A stretch of DNA of 64,000 nt, taken from positions 7,220,401 to 7,284,400 of the forward strand of contig OX328113.1 of NCBI GenBank assembly GCA_946811185.2, written 5' to 3'. Of the stretch, positions 1-11,074 are shown one piece after another. This stretch comes from Hippopus hippopus. Lineage: Eukaryota; Mollusca; Bivalvia; Cardiida; Cardiidae. Under the pieces are notes generated by a model, which was given only the letters and a program-made list of their open reading frames with translations, ran no database searches and was not told where the DNA came from. A program made the translations under genes and the position numbers. Within the stretch, counting starts at the first letter, position 1. Every line of letters starts with the position of its first letter.

Positions 1-604
1 TCTGTCGTGTGCAAAAGCTCCTATTTTCTCCTACAGCACTGAAATGGTTACGGCTAACACTGCAGACACATTTAAACATAGGAATGTGTCTTAAAGGGTG
101 GCCACTACTACTTTCAGTGTAAAACTTCTTGTTCGTGCGGTAATGGGTCAAGGGCAGTGAATTAATAGAACAGAGACTATTTTTTCTACCGACTGGAAAA
201 AAGTAGGAAAAATAACAATGGCCGTGTCATTAATTCCTTTGTCTAAGTGTCGAGAAAAAGGAGATTTTCTGATAACTGTATAGGTACTGAAGATACTTAC
301 TTAAAGCCTGTGCTAGTTGTTCACTATCAAAAGGGGAATATACGAAAAGGGGAAGATAATGATGTAGAACTATTATCTCAAACAAGACATGCCCGAAATA
401 TTTCTAAAATCAGCTTCAGTCGATCGTTGGTACCAGCATGTCGTACTCTTGTTTAGTTCCTACCCTACCATGTTCGACCATAAATGAGTTTTGCCCTGAG
501 AAATGGGGTTAAATACATCTTCGACTTGCATTGTACTAAGCATGTCATCACATATTCAGGATCAATAAAATTGAATTGTATAACAACTTACTGAATCATG
601 AGAT

Positions 605-745
605 AGACTGGTCCTTTGACATGCAGAAAGTTTCGACCTATTTCAGCCTGCGCTAACTGTGCAGGCTGATATAGGTCGATGTTTTTTGCAGATGCAATAG
701 ACCTCCTTTTCACAGAGCATAGCTAAATTGTGTTTGCCAAAAGTG
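605..745. repeat. Palindromic MITE-like repeat, family 3
   Basis: Positions 633-679 form a hairpin: tcgacctat plus cagcctgc on the left pairs with gcaggctg plus ataggtcga on the right, across a short loop. The adjacent text with agagcat is related to other stretches near 6600-6860, 19620-19760, 24450-24560, 56240-56540 and 57320-57560, several of which read gcatctgcaaaa. A short non-coding interspersed element is the simplest reading. Confidence 0.6.
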
Positions 746-1127
746 TAAACCATCATCAGCCTACATGTACACGCCTGTCCGTAATTCCGAACATGAAAAT
801 AATCTTGTAATTTATAAGTTATCAATATTTTGTACGTTTCAATGTACGAAATCAAGTGAGTATGCTGTGGGTAAAAGAAATGTTTTCCTCCTTAAAAATT
901 ACATCATTCGCCGCAACGCTTTCGAAAACGGTCTCCTGCAAAGTTAAAAATATGGCAGATTTAGATTGTAATGTTTGCGTAAAACAGGCGAGATGTTATG
1001 TGAATTCATCTTTTATTTCAAGCAGTAGTGTATAAATTTATCCTTTGATCACCCTCTTTGATTTTGGTGCAGACAGAATAACATACATTAAACAATGAAA
1101 ACTATTTAAACGTAAAAAGATACAGAC

Positions 1128-1660
1128 CTACTTGTAATACCAAACTGTCCCTTGTTTTAACGACCCTGGGGAAAAATACCTTTGAAAACATTTAGCGAAA
1201 GATGAGAAACTGCTCGTGGTTTGCATTTTCCCCCTTTTCCATCGACTTTCTACCATTTTGAAGAAAAGTCTCACTGTTTGTGTTACATTTGATTTGTCGT
1301 CGGCAAATGCTTCCAATTCTGACAAATGCCGTTTGGAAAAGATTTTAAAGCAAGCACCTAAAAAGAACTCGACACGTTCTTGTTTTAACAGGTCCTTGCT
1401 GAGTATAGATACATTCGAACAGTTTTCCCTTTTCTGAAAACTGAGTTTCTCCGTGTTTAAGCTTGTGAAACAAAACTTTGATGAATCCTTCTTCAAAGTA
1501 ATTGCTGACGAAAAATTCGAAAATGATACTGATAGGGGTAGAACACTAAATGGAAAAAGGAAAGAAACGCCGGGCACCGGCATTTCGCCTTTTCCAACTT
1601 TGGTTTAAAAAGCCATCTTTCTCATTTTCGCTAAACTTTCGGATTGTGTGGTAAAGAGTT
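1128..1660. mobile_element. Degenerate TTAA-type MITEs (family 1), two decayed copies
   Basis: The stretch carries worn family-1 MITE landmarks: ttttaacgaccctg near 1155, gaaaacatt near 1180, tttgtcgtcggcaaatgc near 1295, and a second partial copy near 1495-1660. Translations across it are explained by the element and should not be treated as genes. Confidence 0.5.
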
Positions 1661-2079
1661 AAAACAGATTGCTTGTTTCATAGAGTAAGCAATTACGACA
1701 CTTTTACTATATACAACATGTATTTACACAATTGTTTTTCTGCTTTGCGGGAAAAAGGCAGAAAGAAATACAAATGCTTCCCATTGCAAGAAGATGCCAT
1801 AACTTACATATTACTCACATGCTATAATTCGTGATGGGGTGTTACAACAGACGAGTTCGTATGTTAACCACAGATCCTTGTCGTTTCACAGTTCAACGAG
1901 TAGACAAAGCACTTGTACGAGTGAGGCCAATTTTACTGACTTTCTGGGCAGTTTTGATCAAACTATAACGTATTTTAAAATCTGATCCTGTTGTTTAATA
2001 GCCGATAAATTTTATCAAATTAATAATAGGCAAGAGAGTCATATTTAGCTTCTGGACTCTTACCGGCCAAGCATAAAGA

Positions 2080-2300
2080 CGATAGTTTTATAGACCTATC
2101 AAATTAGAAAGTATTTTCAAAAGACAATCTCACTGCTGCTTGAATAATATAATTTGCCTTTGAAAGGACAGAAAACACTGTGAAAAAAGGGAACTATGAC
2201 AGTCAGCATTTTCCCATTTTCTTAAATGTTTTCAAAATCTTTCTTTCTAAGAGTCTTTGAATAAAGGTTTAGAGCTTTGGCACTGCATTCAAACATTACA
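2080..2300. mobile_element. Degenerate family-1 MITE
   Basis: Recognisable pieces are tttgaaaggacagaaaacactgt near 2157 and cagcattttcccattttct near 2203, in the family order. The termini are lost. Confidence 0.5.
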
Positions 2301-2851
2301 CTATCTTTTTCTTTGGATATCGGCATGTTTAAGTTTGATTTCTATTTTCATTTACTTCTTTCCGTTATATCTTAACGTCGTTTTTACCTGATTTTGGCTG
2401 CTTCACTCTAAAAGCCCATTTCATGTAAAGAAATCAACAGGTTCAGTTTTTAAATCCATTGAGCAGGATCTGCTGGGTATATCTTTACAGTCATATCGTG
2501 CTGTTGTTTGTTATGTCCTCTAACATTCGGGACTTCACGATTGTGTGCTATCCCTCATTCGCGATGAAGTCTATTTACTAAATTGATTGTTTTCAAGTGT
2601 CATATACATGTACATGTAAAACAGGATCTTCTCTAAAGATCTATACATGTAAATTGGCATTAATATCTGACTGTTGTTTGTTGTATCCTCTCAGATTCGT
2701 ATTTCACCGTTGATATCTTAGGACTATCGTAATATACTTCACAAAGTTTTTTTCTTTATCTGTCGGTCGTTATGTACCCACTGAATTGCATAACGCCGGA
2801 CATTCAGTATGTAGAGAATGTTTTGTTTATATATTATCAGTAATCTTAATT

Positions 2852-3076
2852 GCCGAGCCTCGATAGCTCAGTCGGTAGCGTGCAGGGCTTGAGAACAGGG
2901 GGTCGTGGGTTCAATCCCTGGCTACGACCCCTGGCTCGGCAAATTTCTTTCCGAGGATTGATGGTAGTCACTGCGACAGGATTTATTCCTCTTCCACCGC
3001 TGACCATTTTTTTCGACCATGATTATGTGGGAAAGCAGCCTGTAGCTTGGAAAGAACATTGTGCGGAGTACTGGTA
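2852..3076 (+). mobile_element. tRNA-derived SINE (family S1), 3' truncated
   Basis: The head is tRNA-like, with a box-A-like tagctcagtcggtag at about 2874 and a box-B-like gggttcaatccc at about 2909. A body follows that matches the full copy at 54548-54857, including atgtgggaaagcag. The element stops just before the palindrome at 3084, so its usual 3' end is missing. Confidence 0.8.
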
Positions 3077-3083
3077 AAAGAGA

Positions 3084-3151
3084 CTCTAGCTGTAAATGAT
3101 GCAGGAGACAGAATTATATAATTCTGTCCCCTGCATCATTTACAGCTAGAG
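3084..3151. repeat. 68-bp near-perfect palindrome
   Basis: Bases 3084-3117 are the reverse complement of 3118-3151 with a single mismatch (3106/3129) and no spacer. The sequence is a piece of the NHL-propeller gene (the codons of VNDAGDRII), so a gene fragment has been duplicated head-to-head. Confidence 0.95.
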
Positions 3152-3313
3152 TGTAGGGATATCCCTCATCAATCCAAAATTGTTTACACACACACCATCC
3201 AGTGTGAGAACTTTTATATTTCCTCCTTTCCCATTATTTAGATGACAACTGACATACATGTTGTCTTTCTTTACATCCACTCCCCAACACTGCTCTCCAA
3301 CAGGTATTTGAAC
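3118..3313 (-). pseudogene. Fragment of B-box/NHL-propeller gene
   Basis: Read on the minus strand, this matches about 65 codons of the propeller in the 561-aa family: QCWGVDVKKDN, then SCHLNNGKGGNIKV, then LAVNDAGDRII. A one-base deletion after the VNNF codons shifts the frame. Both ends are abrupt: one is the palindrome centre at 3117/3118 and the other joins the 145-bp tandem array. It is a non-functional remnant, probably of the gene whose 3' flank is the segmental duplication at 180-2835. Confidence 0.85.
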
Positions 3314-3319
3314 AGTGAC

Positions 3320-4535
3320 CTAGTTTTTAACCCGTCATGATCCATTTGCAAACTCGTCCAAGAAATCATCAAGACACACATTCAGACACACAGTTTCATG
3401 AGTATTTAACTGAAAATATGGCCTCTAGAGCGTTCACATGGTTCTTTTAGATGTGACCTAGTGACCTAGATTTTGACCAGACATGACCAATTTTCAAAGT
3501 TGTATGAGATATCAAGACAAACATTCTGACCAACTTTCAAGTGTTTTGGATCAAACATGTGGCCTCTAGAGCGTACACAAGGTTTTTCAAAGATTTGACT
3601 TAGTGACCTAGTTTTTGATCCCACATGACCCATTTTCAAACCCACTCAAGATATCATCTAGAAAAACATTCTGACCAACTTTTAAGAGTTTTGGACTGAA
3701 AAAGTGGCCTCTAGGGCATACACAAGGTTTTACTGAAATTTGACATAATGACCTAGTGTTTGATTCCACATTACCCATTTTCAAACTTGTCTGAGATATC
3801 ATCAACACAAACATTCTGACCAAGTTTCAAGAGTTTTGTACCGAAAATGTGGCCTCTAAAGCGTACACAATGTTTTTCAAAGATTTGACCTAGTGACCTA
3901 GTTTTTGACCCAACATGACCCATTTTCGAACTCGTCCGAGATATCATCATGATAAAGATTCTGACCTATTTTCAACAGTTTTGGACCGAAAATGTGGCCT
4001 CTAGAGCGTACACAGGGTTTTTCTAAGATTTGACCTAGTGACCTACTTTTTGACCCAACATGACCCATTTTCAAACTCGTTTGAGATATCATCAAGACAA
4101 CCATTCTGAACAAGTTTCATGAGTATCAGACTGAAAATGTGGCCTCTAGCGCGTACACAAGGTTTTTCTAAGATTTGACCTAGTGACCTAGCTTTTGACC
4201 TGACATGACCCATTTTCGATTTCGTCCGAGATATCATCAAGACAAACATTCTGACCATGTTTAATGAGTATCGGACTGAAAATGTGGCCTCAAGAGCGTA
4301 CACAATGTTTTTCAAAGATTTGACCTAGTTTTTGACCCGACATGACCCATTTTCGAACTCGTCCGAGATATTATCATGACAAAGATTCTGACCAAGTTTC
4401 ATGAGTATCGGAATAAAAATGTGGCCTCTAGAGCGTACACAAGGTAAAAGTTGACGACGCACGACGCACGACGGACGACGGACATGTAGCATAATCACAA
4501 AAACTCACCTTGAGCACTTCGTGCTCAGGTGAGCT
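3320..4535. mobile_element. Helitron/pearl-like element with 145-bp tandem core
   Basis: About 7.5 units repeat with a strict 145-bp period. The word gac(c/t)tagtgacctag or its variant starts at 3597, 3742, 3887, 4032 and 4177. The array ends in acgacgcacgacggacgac and then a strong hairpin (4504-4533: tgagcac, ttc loop, gtgctca inside ctcacc/ggtgag). A core tandem array with a terminal hairpin resembles the bivalve pearl elements and non-autonomous Helitrons. Assignment to either is inference. Reading frames inside are by-products of the repeat. Confidence 0.75.
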
Positions 4536-4674
4536 AAAAACAAAAAAACTTGATCCTGTTCTTTACTAGCCAATACTTTTAAGCATAATCTGACTACAAA
4601 AGGTTGTAAAAAGTAGCTTTCAGAGTCTTTGCGGCCAGGTTTAGGAATTTTGGCCTCTTTACAACACGATATTT

Positions 4675-4860
4675 CCTCTTTTTTTGTAGATTTGAAAGCA
4701 TTTGCAGACGACAGTCTAAATGTGGCTTTATTAATAGAGTTTGTCTTTGAAAGGGTAGAAAACATTGTAGGAAGAGGAGAAAATGTTAATTACCAGCATT
4801 TTCTCCTTTTCCCACAATGTTTTCGACAGCTTTTCTTATAAGGGTCGCGCAAGCGCATTT
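4675..4860. mobile_element. Partial family-1 MITE
   Basis: It contains atttgaaagcatttgcagac, the central arms ggagaaaatg and cagcattttctcc, then cccacaatgttttc. The left TTAA end is missing. Confidence 0.7.
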
Positions 4861-5189
4861 GTTGTAATAAAAAGAAATAGGCTCAGTTACTTTGTGTCGT
4901 ATGAATCTTTACCAGCAGCTCTTGGATAAAATCATAGCTCGACACTGGCATCTTAGAGCTCTTTGTTGTTTCTGCAAACATTCCTGTATAAACGATGACA
5001 TATTCAGACATTCTTAATTTTCAAATAAATATGTTTGTGTGTTATTCATCGTTTGCAATTTATACATTTAATTGTTTATTTGAAAGCGTTATATAAGCTA
5101 CTCCCCCAGGTACGACTTTGTCTGCTCAGACTGTGTACCCATGTGGCTCAGTGGTTGTGGTGTTGACAGAACACCTGGGTTTGTAATCA

Positions 5190-5370
5190 ACAAACATTCC
5201 TAAGAATGATTTTAAGCTCATTGTCAAGAATTGTCTAACTTGAAAGTAACACAATTTCTGATTGGCTAATCCAAATACTTAAGCCAATCAGAAGTTGCAC
5301 TACCTTCAAAATCCGGAATGAGACCGGGACTGAAACTAAAAAAAATTGGTAAATATGTATTCTGGTTCAA
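5190..5370. repeat. Short interspersed repeat, family 4
   Basis: It shares order and words with 61931-62108: cattcctaagaatg, then tcaagaattgtctaac, then ttgaaagtaac, then gattggcta. At the other locus the element is cleanly bounded, which supports a mobile origin here. The inner part pairs loosely (gattggct with agccaatc). Confidence 0.5.
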
Positions 5371-5544
5371 TAACCATTAGAGGACTTTGTTGCGTGGTTT
5401 GGCAAGGTACCGCAGAATTGCAGCCGTATGCACTGTCAGCATTGTTTTTGGTGTCAAATAATAGTAATTACAATAAGGTCAGTCGTGTTATCTAGACAGC
5501 GTTGACAGGAGATTACTTTCTAAACAGATAAATAACTACGGACG

Positions 5545-6240
5545 AATCATGGCTCCATCACTTTAATCCGGAAACAAAACAGCAATCTTCTGTGTGGAAA
5601 ACTTCCAGGACACCTCCACCAAAAGAAAGCGAGAATCCAGAAGAGTTGCGAAAAAGAAATGTTTATTTTCTTCGTGGGAAGACTTTGCTTTGTACTCCAG
5701 CATCGGGTTGGAGACGGACTCAATGTGAATGCTGACTATTACTCACACGTAAGCACTTTATCATTATTTAATAACAAACTCAGTGTTACAAATGAATTAA
5801 AAATGTATACATACAAGTTCAATTCAAACAAAAAAAGCTTAAGTCGCGCGTTCTTTATCGTCTCAGGTCTGCAGAGAGATTTGATGCAGGCACAGAGACA
5901 AATACGCCCGGATATTGACCCGGAAAAAATCATATTATACCAAGACAATGCACAAGGCGAGAATGACACTCCTTGAAATAGACCTGCTTGGATATGAGTT
6001 ATTAGAACACCAGCCGTACAGGCCTTACTTCGCTCCCATATTATTTATATTTTTTTCCTGAGAAAATGCTTCGCGGCCACCATTTTGAGTCATCAGCTGA
6101 ACTTCAAAAGTTCACGCAGAACGTCGTAGCAGCCTTTGATCAAACGTGTTACATTGACATTTTTAATAACTTGAATCAGAGATATCGGATATGCGTTGCA
6201 GTTGATGGCGACTAATTGGAGAAGGTGTAACTTTGAGCAT
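5545..6240 (+). pseudogene. Mariner-like transposase remnant
   Basis: The conceptual translation, across frame changes, shows the mariner catalytic-domain order. DESWLHHFNPETKQQS near 5544 is followed by a proline/lysine stretch, NADYYSH near 5729, YQDNA near 5938, ARMTLLEIDLLGYELLEH near 5958, then the PYxPYxAP box and further family-like sequence to about 6200. The aspartate expected in the PYSPDLAP box reads as tyrosine. Frameshifts separate the parts, and about 111 bp of unrelated sequence interrupts it after YYSH. It is dead Tc1/mariner DNA; terminal repeats were not identified. Confidence 0.8.
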
Positions 6241-6599
6241 GCATATAGTTGATGGACGTAGTCTAACGTCGATAAAATGTTAGGAAGGTTGTAAGTGACA
6301 TATTTGTTTTCGATAGTAAGTTAACATTTTTCACAATAGTTGTTTACTATTTTCATTATTCAAGAGCTATTGAACACTAGTTTTCTAAGATCAAAATATT
6401 GTTGAGTATGTTGACACAAAAAATGTTCGAGCAAAATTCCGCCAACTTCCAGGACAGTCCTCGTACATTGGTGTATAGAACTAATTATCCAATGATAAAA
6501 CGTAAGATTATAGACAATTATGAAATATACGTGTCTTGGTACAATCTAATTATGTAATTCACAGATGTAATGGTGTAAAGTCTAAATATTTAATCTATA

Positions 6600-6872
6600 C
6601 TCGAGACATGCTGTGTTAAAATGGGGTTTAATGCATCTGCAAAAAGTATCGATCCAGGTTAGCCCGTTATTGTAAAACTTTCTGCGCGTCCAATGACCAT
6701 TCTACCCCGTTTTCAGTTGGTTGAGGGACAAAATTAATTTTATGGATCAGAACTTATATGATGCCTTTCTTGGTATATACATGTGTAAGGCATCACCACG
6801 ATGCGTTAACCAGAGCATGTTTTATATGAATTCGCTGTTATGTTAACATTCGATTGATTTAGACGTTCGTAT
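6600..6872. repeat. 3' flank shared by family genes, with family-3 repeat
   Basis: This stretch parallels 57330-57639: gcatctgcaaaa, then caatgaccattcta, then cagttggttgag, then agcattcgatt or its equivalent just before the stop codon. It is shared duplicated flank. No gene is seen between 6240 and 6872. Confidence 0.6.
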
Positions 6873-6873
6873 C

Positions 6874-8559
6874 CTAAATTTCTATTGAGTAGGCTGTAAG
6901 AGACTTTGTTTCGCGCTGACCTACAACAAGAGTTTTATCAGTCGACCTGTATGCAAGACAATATGGCTTACGGAGGTCATCATCAGAGGAAAGCAGGATT
7001 TTGTGTTTGGTTCCATTTTTCTTTACCACCTCTATATTTTTGGATTCGTGTCCACATACCATGAAATTGTCATAAGAATCATACAATATACCAAGAGAAA
7101 GTTTCATCTCAGTATCTGAATATGTAAAGATAGTATTGCCTGCCATATCGATACACAGTACTTTTGATGTAGAAAATGTACATACTATAATTCTGTCTCC
7201 TGCATCATTTACAGCTAGATAGCAAGGATATCCCTCGTCAATCTGAAATGTATTCTCACACATGCCGTCCAGAGTGAGAACTTTTATATTTCCTCCTTTC
7301 CCATTATTTAAATGACAAACGACATAGACGTTGTCTTTCTTTAAATCCACACCCCAACACCACTCTCCAACTGGTATCGACTTCAGTTTCCTAATAGTTC
7401 CCGACACATTCAGGACGTCAAGGCACTTTGATTCTGTTTTCGTAACAATAACCTCATCCTTAGATACCACTGCAATATCCCAAATTCGAGAATCACATTT
7501 TAGTTCATTTTCAAGCTTGAATTCAGATGTTAAGACTTTCACTGTGTTGTTTGAACCGTCACAAATCACTAACTGTCCATTAGGCATGAATACACAACCA
7601 GTAACCCCATTGGAATCAACAGTAATATCAGTTTTCTGCGTAATTCTTGAAATATCTTTGAAATCAGTGAAACGAGAATCAATCGTCTCTATTTTTCCGA
7701 ACGAAGATATTTCAGACATAAGTCTTGATAATTTATCTGACTTTTGAAAGTTACAAGTAAGAGGGCTTATTTCCCTTTGTATTTCCTGTTTTAAATCCCT
7801 TCTTTCTTGAATCTGCTGCTCCGTTTTTACCTTGAGCACGAAGGCTTCAATGCAGTTCCTACCTAGATCTTGTTTTTCAAGTGATGTTTTAACCCATTCT
7901 AGTTGGTTTATCATGTCTTCCGTTACTGCAATATGACTGTCAATTTTAGAAACCATTTCCTTTTCAATCTTTTCTATTTCTTCGATCGCGCCATTTTCGA
8001 GTTTTTCTGCCCAAATTATAATGTCTTCCTTTATCTTCTTGACGTATGTTCTAATTCTCGTTGTTGTTTCTAAAAGCTGATTTCTATCTCTGTGTCTTGA
8101 ACTTTTTATTTCATCAAAATCTGACGACAATAACTTAATATCCTCAATAAAATGCTTAACAATGTTTTTCCTTTCGTCAGTAGCTTCCCTGAGGCCTTTG
8201 GTTTCACATTTTCTATGTTTAGTCGTTTTACAAAGAGGGCAAATAGCTTTCTCATGAGTGACACAAAACTCTGTGATGAGATCAGACCAGTGAATGTCGC
8301 AAATCATAATGTTTGTAATCGGAACTTTACTCCTCCCTGAAGCCTCGGTTGATTCCCCAATCTGCACGAGTTCATGCCCACGTGTAGCTTTCAAACTGCC
8401 ATGTATTTCCACACAAGATATACAAAGGTATTCGGCACATACAATACAGTATTTGTCTGCTGGGTTTCCAACACCTCGGAAACTACAGGAATCACATGAC
8501 TTTGTGTTGTCTTCATCAGACACGTTTTCGTGTGTAGGTTCTTCTTGGCACTCAGCCAT
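6874..8559 (-). CDS. B-box / coiled-coil / NHL-type beta-propeller protein (TRIM-like, no RING), copy 1
   Basis: The 561-aa protein has two B-box zinc fingers. B-box 1 ligands are C22, C25, C38, C41, C46, C49, H53 and H62; B-box 2 ligands are C87, H90, C99, H102, C107, C110, H115 and C118. A charged coiled coil follows at about 135-290, then a six-bladed NHL-like propeller from about 305 to the end, with repeated blades such as GNTIFTYSD. There is no RING, so autonomous ubiquitin-ligase activity is not predicted. The family usually acts through coiled-coil dimers and propeller-mediated binding of protein or RNA. I chose the ATG at 8559 (MAECQ) because every family copy starts there and it gives exactly the 561 aa of the copy at 57640. 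An upstream in-frame ATG at 8592 lies behind a likely splice acceptor (ttcaag). The ligand or target is unknown; an immune role is possible but unproven. Confidence 0.92.
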   Translation of the reverse strand: MAECQEEPTHENVSDEDNTKSCDSCSFRGVGNPADKYCIVCAEYLCISCVEIHGSLKATRGHELVQIGESTEASGRSKVPITNIMICDIHWSDLITEFCVTHEKAICPLCKTTKHRKCETKGLREATDERKNIVKHFIEDIKLLSSDFDEIKSSRHRDRNQLLETTTRIRTYVKKIKEDIIIWAEKLENGAIEEIEKIEKEMVSKIDSHIAVTEDMINQLEWVKTSLEKQDLGRNCIEAFVLKVKTEQQIQERRDLKQEIQREISPLTCNFQKSDKLSRLMSEISSFGKIETIDSRFTDFKDISRITQKTDITVDSNGVTGCVFMPNGQLVICDGSNNTVKVLTSEFKLENELKCDSRIWDIAVVSKDEVIVTKTESKCLDVLNVSGTIRKLKSIPVGEWCWGVDLKKDNVYVVCHLNNGKGGNIKVLTLDGMCENTFQIDEGYPCYLAVNDAGDRIIVCTFSTSKVLCIDMAGNTIFTYSDTEMKLSLGILYDSYDNFMVCGHESKNIEVVKKNGTKHKILLSSDDDLRKPYCLAYRSTDKTLVVGQRETKSLTAYSIEI

Positions 8560-9690
8560 TGTGTCTTCTGCTACCACTTGAACAGAAAACATAGAAATAA
8601 TCGTTAGGAATTGTTAAATATGTTTAAAATCATAGTGTTAAATATATTCCTTTATATCAAGAAAAATGCACAAATTCATTTTATGTATAAAATGTCTTTT
8701 TTTTTTTGCAAATAACCTCATATCTATGCAAAACCGATGTGTTAGTTATTTTTCATGTAGCACGGATATTTATAGAACAACACGTGAAAGCGGAAATACA
8801 GATATTTATAGAACAGCACGTGGAGCTCTTTTTCGTTTACTCTAACGTTAAAGGAAGTCGTATATCAAAAATATTCTACTCGGTTTTGAGAATTGATAAT
8901 TGTCTCCTTAAGGCTCGACACCTGTCAGTTCTCCCAACCTCGTTAGATATTTTTGATATACAACAACGTTTTGTATGTAGTACATATTTAACCATTTTTA
9001 GGTCCTCTTCACAATTACTTTGTATCTGAAATTATGACCATTTGTCATCTGTGCATATCACTCTAAGATATGAATTAGTTAACGCTCCCAATGCACAGAA
9101 CGTATTTTTGTGCCCGTTCTTTAAAAACATAAGTCCATACTCAACTGAGCTCGTGCTCGAAATTAAAGTTTCGTCTATGCTTACAGACGGTATGAACATT
9201 TGAGGTGAAGACATTGACAATTGACAAAGACACAGAAAAACTCTAAAGTTCTGATGTTACTCCATAAGGTTTATGAAATTGAACTTACACAACTTTAAAA
9301 TTCTATACTTAGCTGAGCTGAGCATGAACACTTTTTATAAGCGTTGACCAAGATCTTAAAGTAACAGTAGCAATGGAAAGTAAGCAAGGCTGGTGTTACA
9401 ATACATTTAGATTTAAATCAATCCACTTAAAAGTGTATCGCTGGCATAAAAATTGATTTCAAAACTAGGTTAAAAATTGCCAAGTCATTCTATCTTTTGT
9501 TTACTTTCGTCTGATTTTAATATTCATTTTTCTGCCTGCAACTAACACTTGGACCAAACACACAATAAAAAATTGTCATCTTCGCTATATTTTCCACAGT
9601 TTGGACTTGTATGATTTAAACTTAAATGCGTTTAACCACCTGCATTGATGTTTTAGCCGCTATGGAGCCTTTAACATACATGTATATCGC
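8560..9690. other. Upstream interval of copy 1, no gene seen
   Basis: A putative acceptor ttctgttcaag on the minus strand lies about 20 bases before the ATG. Beyond it the sequence is AT-rich, with no convincing coding region and a poly-T tract near 8697. Confidence 0.4.
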
Positions 9691-9699
9691 AGGATATTT

Positions 9700-10400
9700 A
9701 GATATAAATCTATTCTCTTACAAACGTCTTTTCATAATACATATTTTAAAGGTCTAATTCGAATTCGAAAAAAAATGTTGATTAAAATTTTTATTTTAAA
9801 ATATGTAACTCTTTACTAGACGACAACATTTCAGACTTGTCACAAATGAAAGTATTTAAAGACAGCAAATTAAATACATGCACAACTAAAATGATCACAT
9901 CTTTTTTTGAAAGGTGTGGTCACATCGTTGTAAAATGAGATGACTGGTTCAGAGAATCTGCTTTGCACATCAGTTTACAAACCTACAATTCTTCAGGGTA
10001 GTTTAACTGGCTTTTTTGCAACAAAATATGACACGTCGACACCGTGTTTAGTTAAACCTAATTTACTTCCGCATTGGTAGCTAGCTTTGTAACGAACTCC
10101 ATTTCCAAATGATTAAAATTGACTGTAAAATAAATCTACGATCCAGGTTAATCAACTGAATTCAAGAACAAACATAAAACTATCGTAAAACAACTACCTC
10201 TAATATTCTGATTCGTTATCTCTTCAGTAAATGGAGTTTAGTGTTAGGAACACGGGTACAGCTATACACGAGACTTCTCTACACAAAAGTGCAAGCGACA
10301 CGTTGGAAATATGACGAAGACCCTTTACCGGGATCAATGTCAACTATAAGGAAACGACAACTTCAATAATCTGTACTCTAATGATAGTTTCGTATGTAGA
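9700..10400. repeat. Conserved upstream flank of the B-box/NHL family (copy 1)
   Basis: This matches 24000-25080 and 59520-60150 by eye. Shared landmarks are caaatgaaagtatttaaagac (only versus 24060), a block around tctacacaaaa near 10280, gacacgt near 10300, and agacccttt near 10318. It probably holds the promoter and first exon of these minus-strand genes. A decayed family-1 MITE is embedded near 9800-9960. Confidence 0.6.
10198..10330 (-). other. Candidate 5' noncoding exon of copy 1
   Basis: On the minus strand a donor-like site (gag, then gtagttgtttta) sits at 10198/10197. Equivalent sites lie at 24867 (aaag, then gtaggtgttttg) and 59935 (gag, then gttggtgtttta). Each paralogue also has an acceptor-like ag within about 20 bases of the start codon. 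A short first exon spliced over about 1.6 kb is inferred. The outer end is not defined. Confidence 0.4.
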
Positions 10401-10599
10401 TCTTTCTTCATTTAAAAGTGTTTGGAAATATGAGTCTGAATAATTTGAATGAATAACAAAATATGATAGTTTTAATTGTAATCTTTTGTTCGTTATAAAG
10501 ACAGAAATGAAGGGCAATTAATTTATCTAATATGTAGCCTATGTATGTAAAACTGGTCTTTGTGTACTCGGCTTAAAACACAGTACGCCTATTCAACCC

Positions 10600-10840
10600 T
10601 TTATTAACAATCTTCAGTTTTAAGGATCCTGAAGAATGATTCTTATGAAAACATTGCAGTAAAAGGAGAAAATGCTAAGAAGTATTTTCTTTTTTTACCC
10701 CATGTTTTCTACCTTCTTAAAATACGTGAAATTTCTATAATTTTGGCGACATTCACCTACCTTATTATGTACAAGCTCTTCATTTTGGACAAATCTAACA
10801 TTTATCTTGTAGTAAAGAGCCTGAACTTTAGTTCAAACAC
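10600..10840. mobile_element. Decayed family-1 MITE
   Basis: Landmarks are aaaacattgcagtaaaaggag and aaatgctaagaagtattttc, with a remnant of the usual right arm and gtaaagag near 10811. Confidence 0.55.
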
Positions 10841-11074
10841 GGTCTGATATGATGAAAGTTCTGTCTTTCCCTCCCTTTTCATCCCATAGCCTGTGTTGTA
10901 TAAGAAAAACAAACGAATATGACATTTCTTGCACTTCCATACCAATTGAAGCTGGTAGCGAGTAAATGAAGCCTTTCGTCCTTACAGTAAACACTGATTG
11001 GTTCTGTTATCGTGCTGCAATTATCTGATAGGTGAAAATACAAGACTTAAGTACAATCACAATTTCGTGTGTTT

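Larger units (their letters stand above)
180..2835. repeat. Segmental duplication, copy A (pairs with 19200-21590)
   Basis: The block matches 19200-21590 in the same order and orientation, with scattered substitutions and indels. Shared landmarks include ctgataactgta near 270 and 19290, atgagatagactggtcc near 600 and 19620, catagagt near 1680 and 20360, and gcataacgc near 2787 and 21535. Copy B runs directly into the 3' side of a B-box/NHL pseudogene. Copy A runs into a SINE and then a small NHL fragment, so both appear to be the 3' flank of one ancestral gene unit. No convincing coding region is visible inside. Confidence 0.85.

Noticed and set aside
2852..2935. Possible tRNA gene
   Set aside because: It is the head of a SINE whose body recurs elsewhere in the window, and the cloverleaf is not closed.
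3608..4315. Open frames of 70-90 codons on the minus strand
   Set aside because: They follow the 145-bp tandem repeat and repeat the same peptide. This is by-product coding of a repeat.
8560..8592. Upstream in-frame ATG of B-box/NHL copy 1
   Set aside because: Paralogues start at MAECQ, the extra residues lie across a likely splice acceptor, and using MAECQ gives the same 561-aa length as copy 4.
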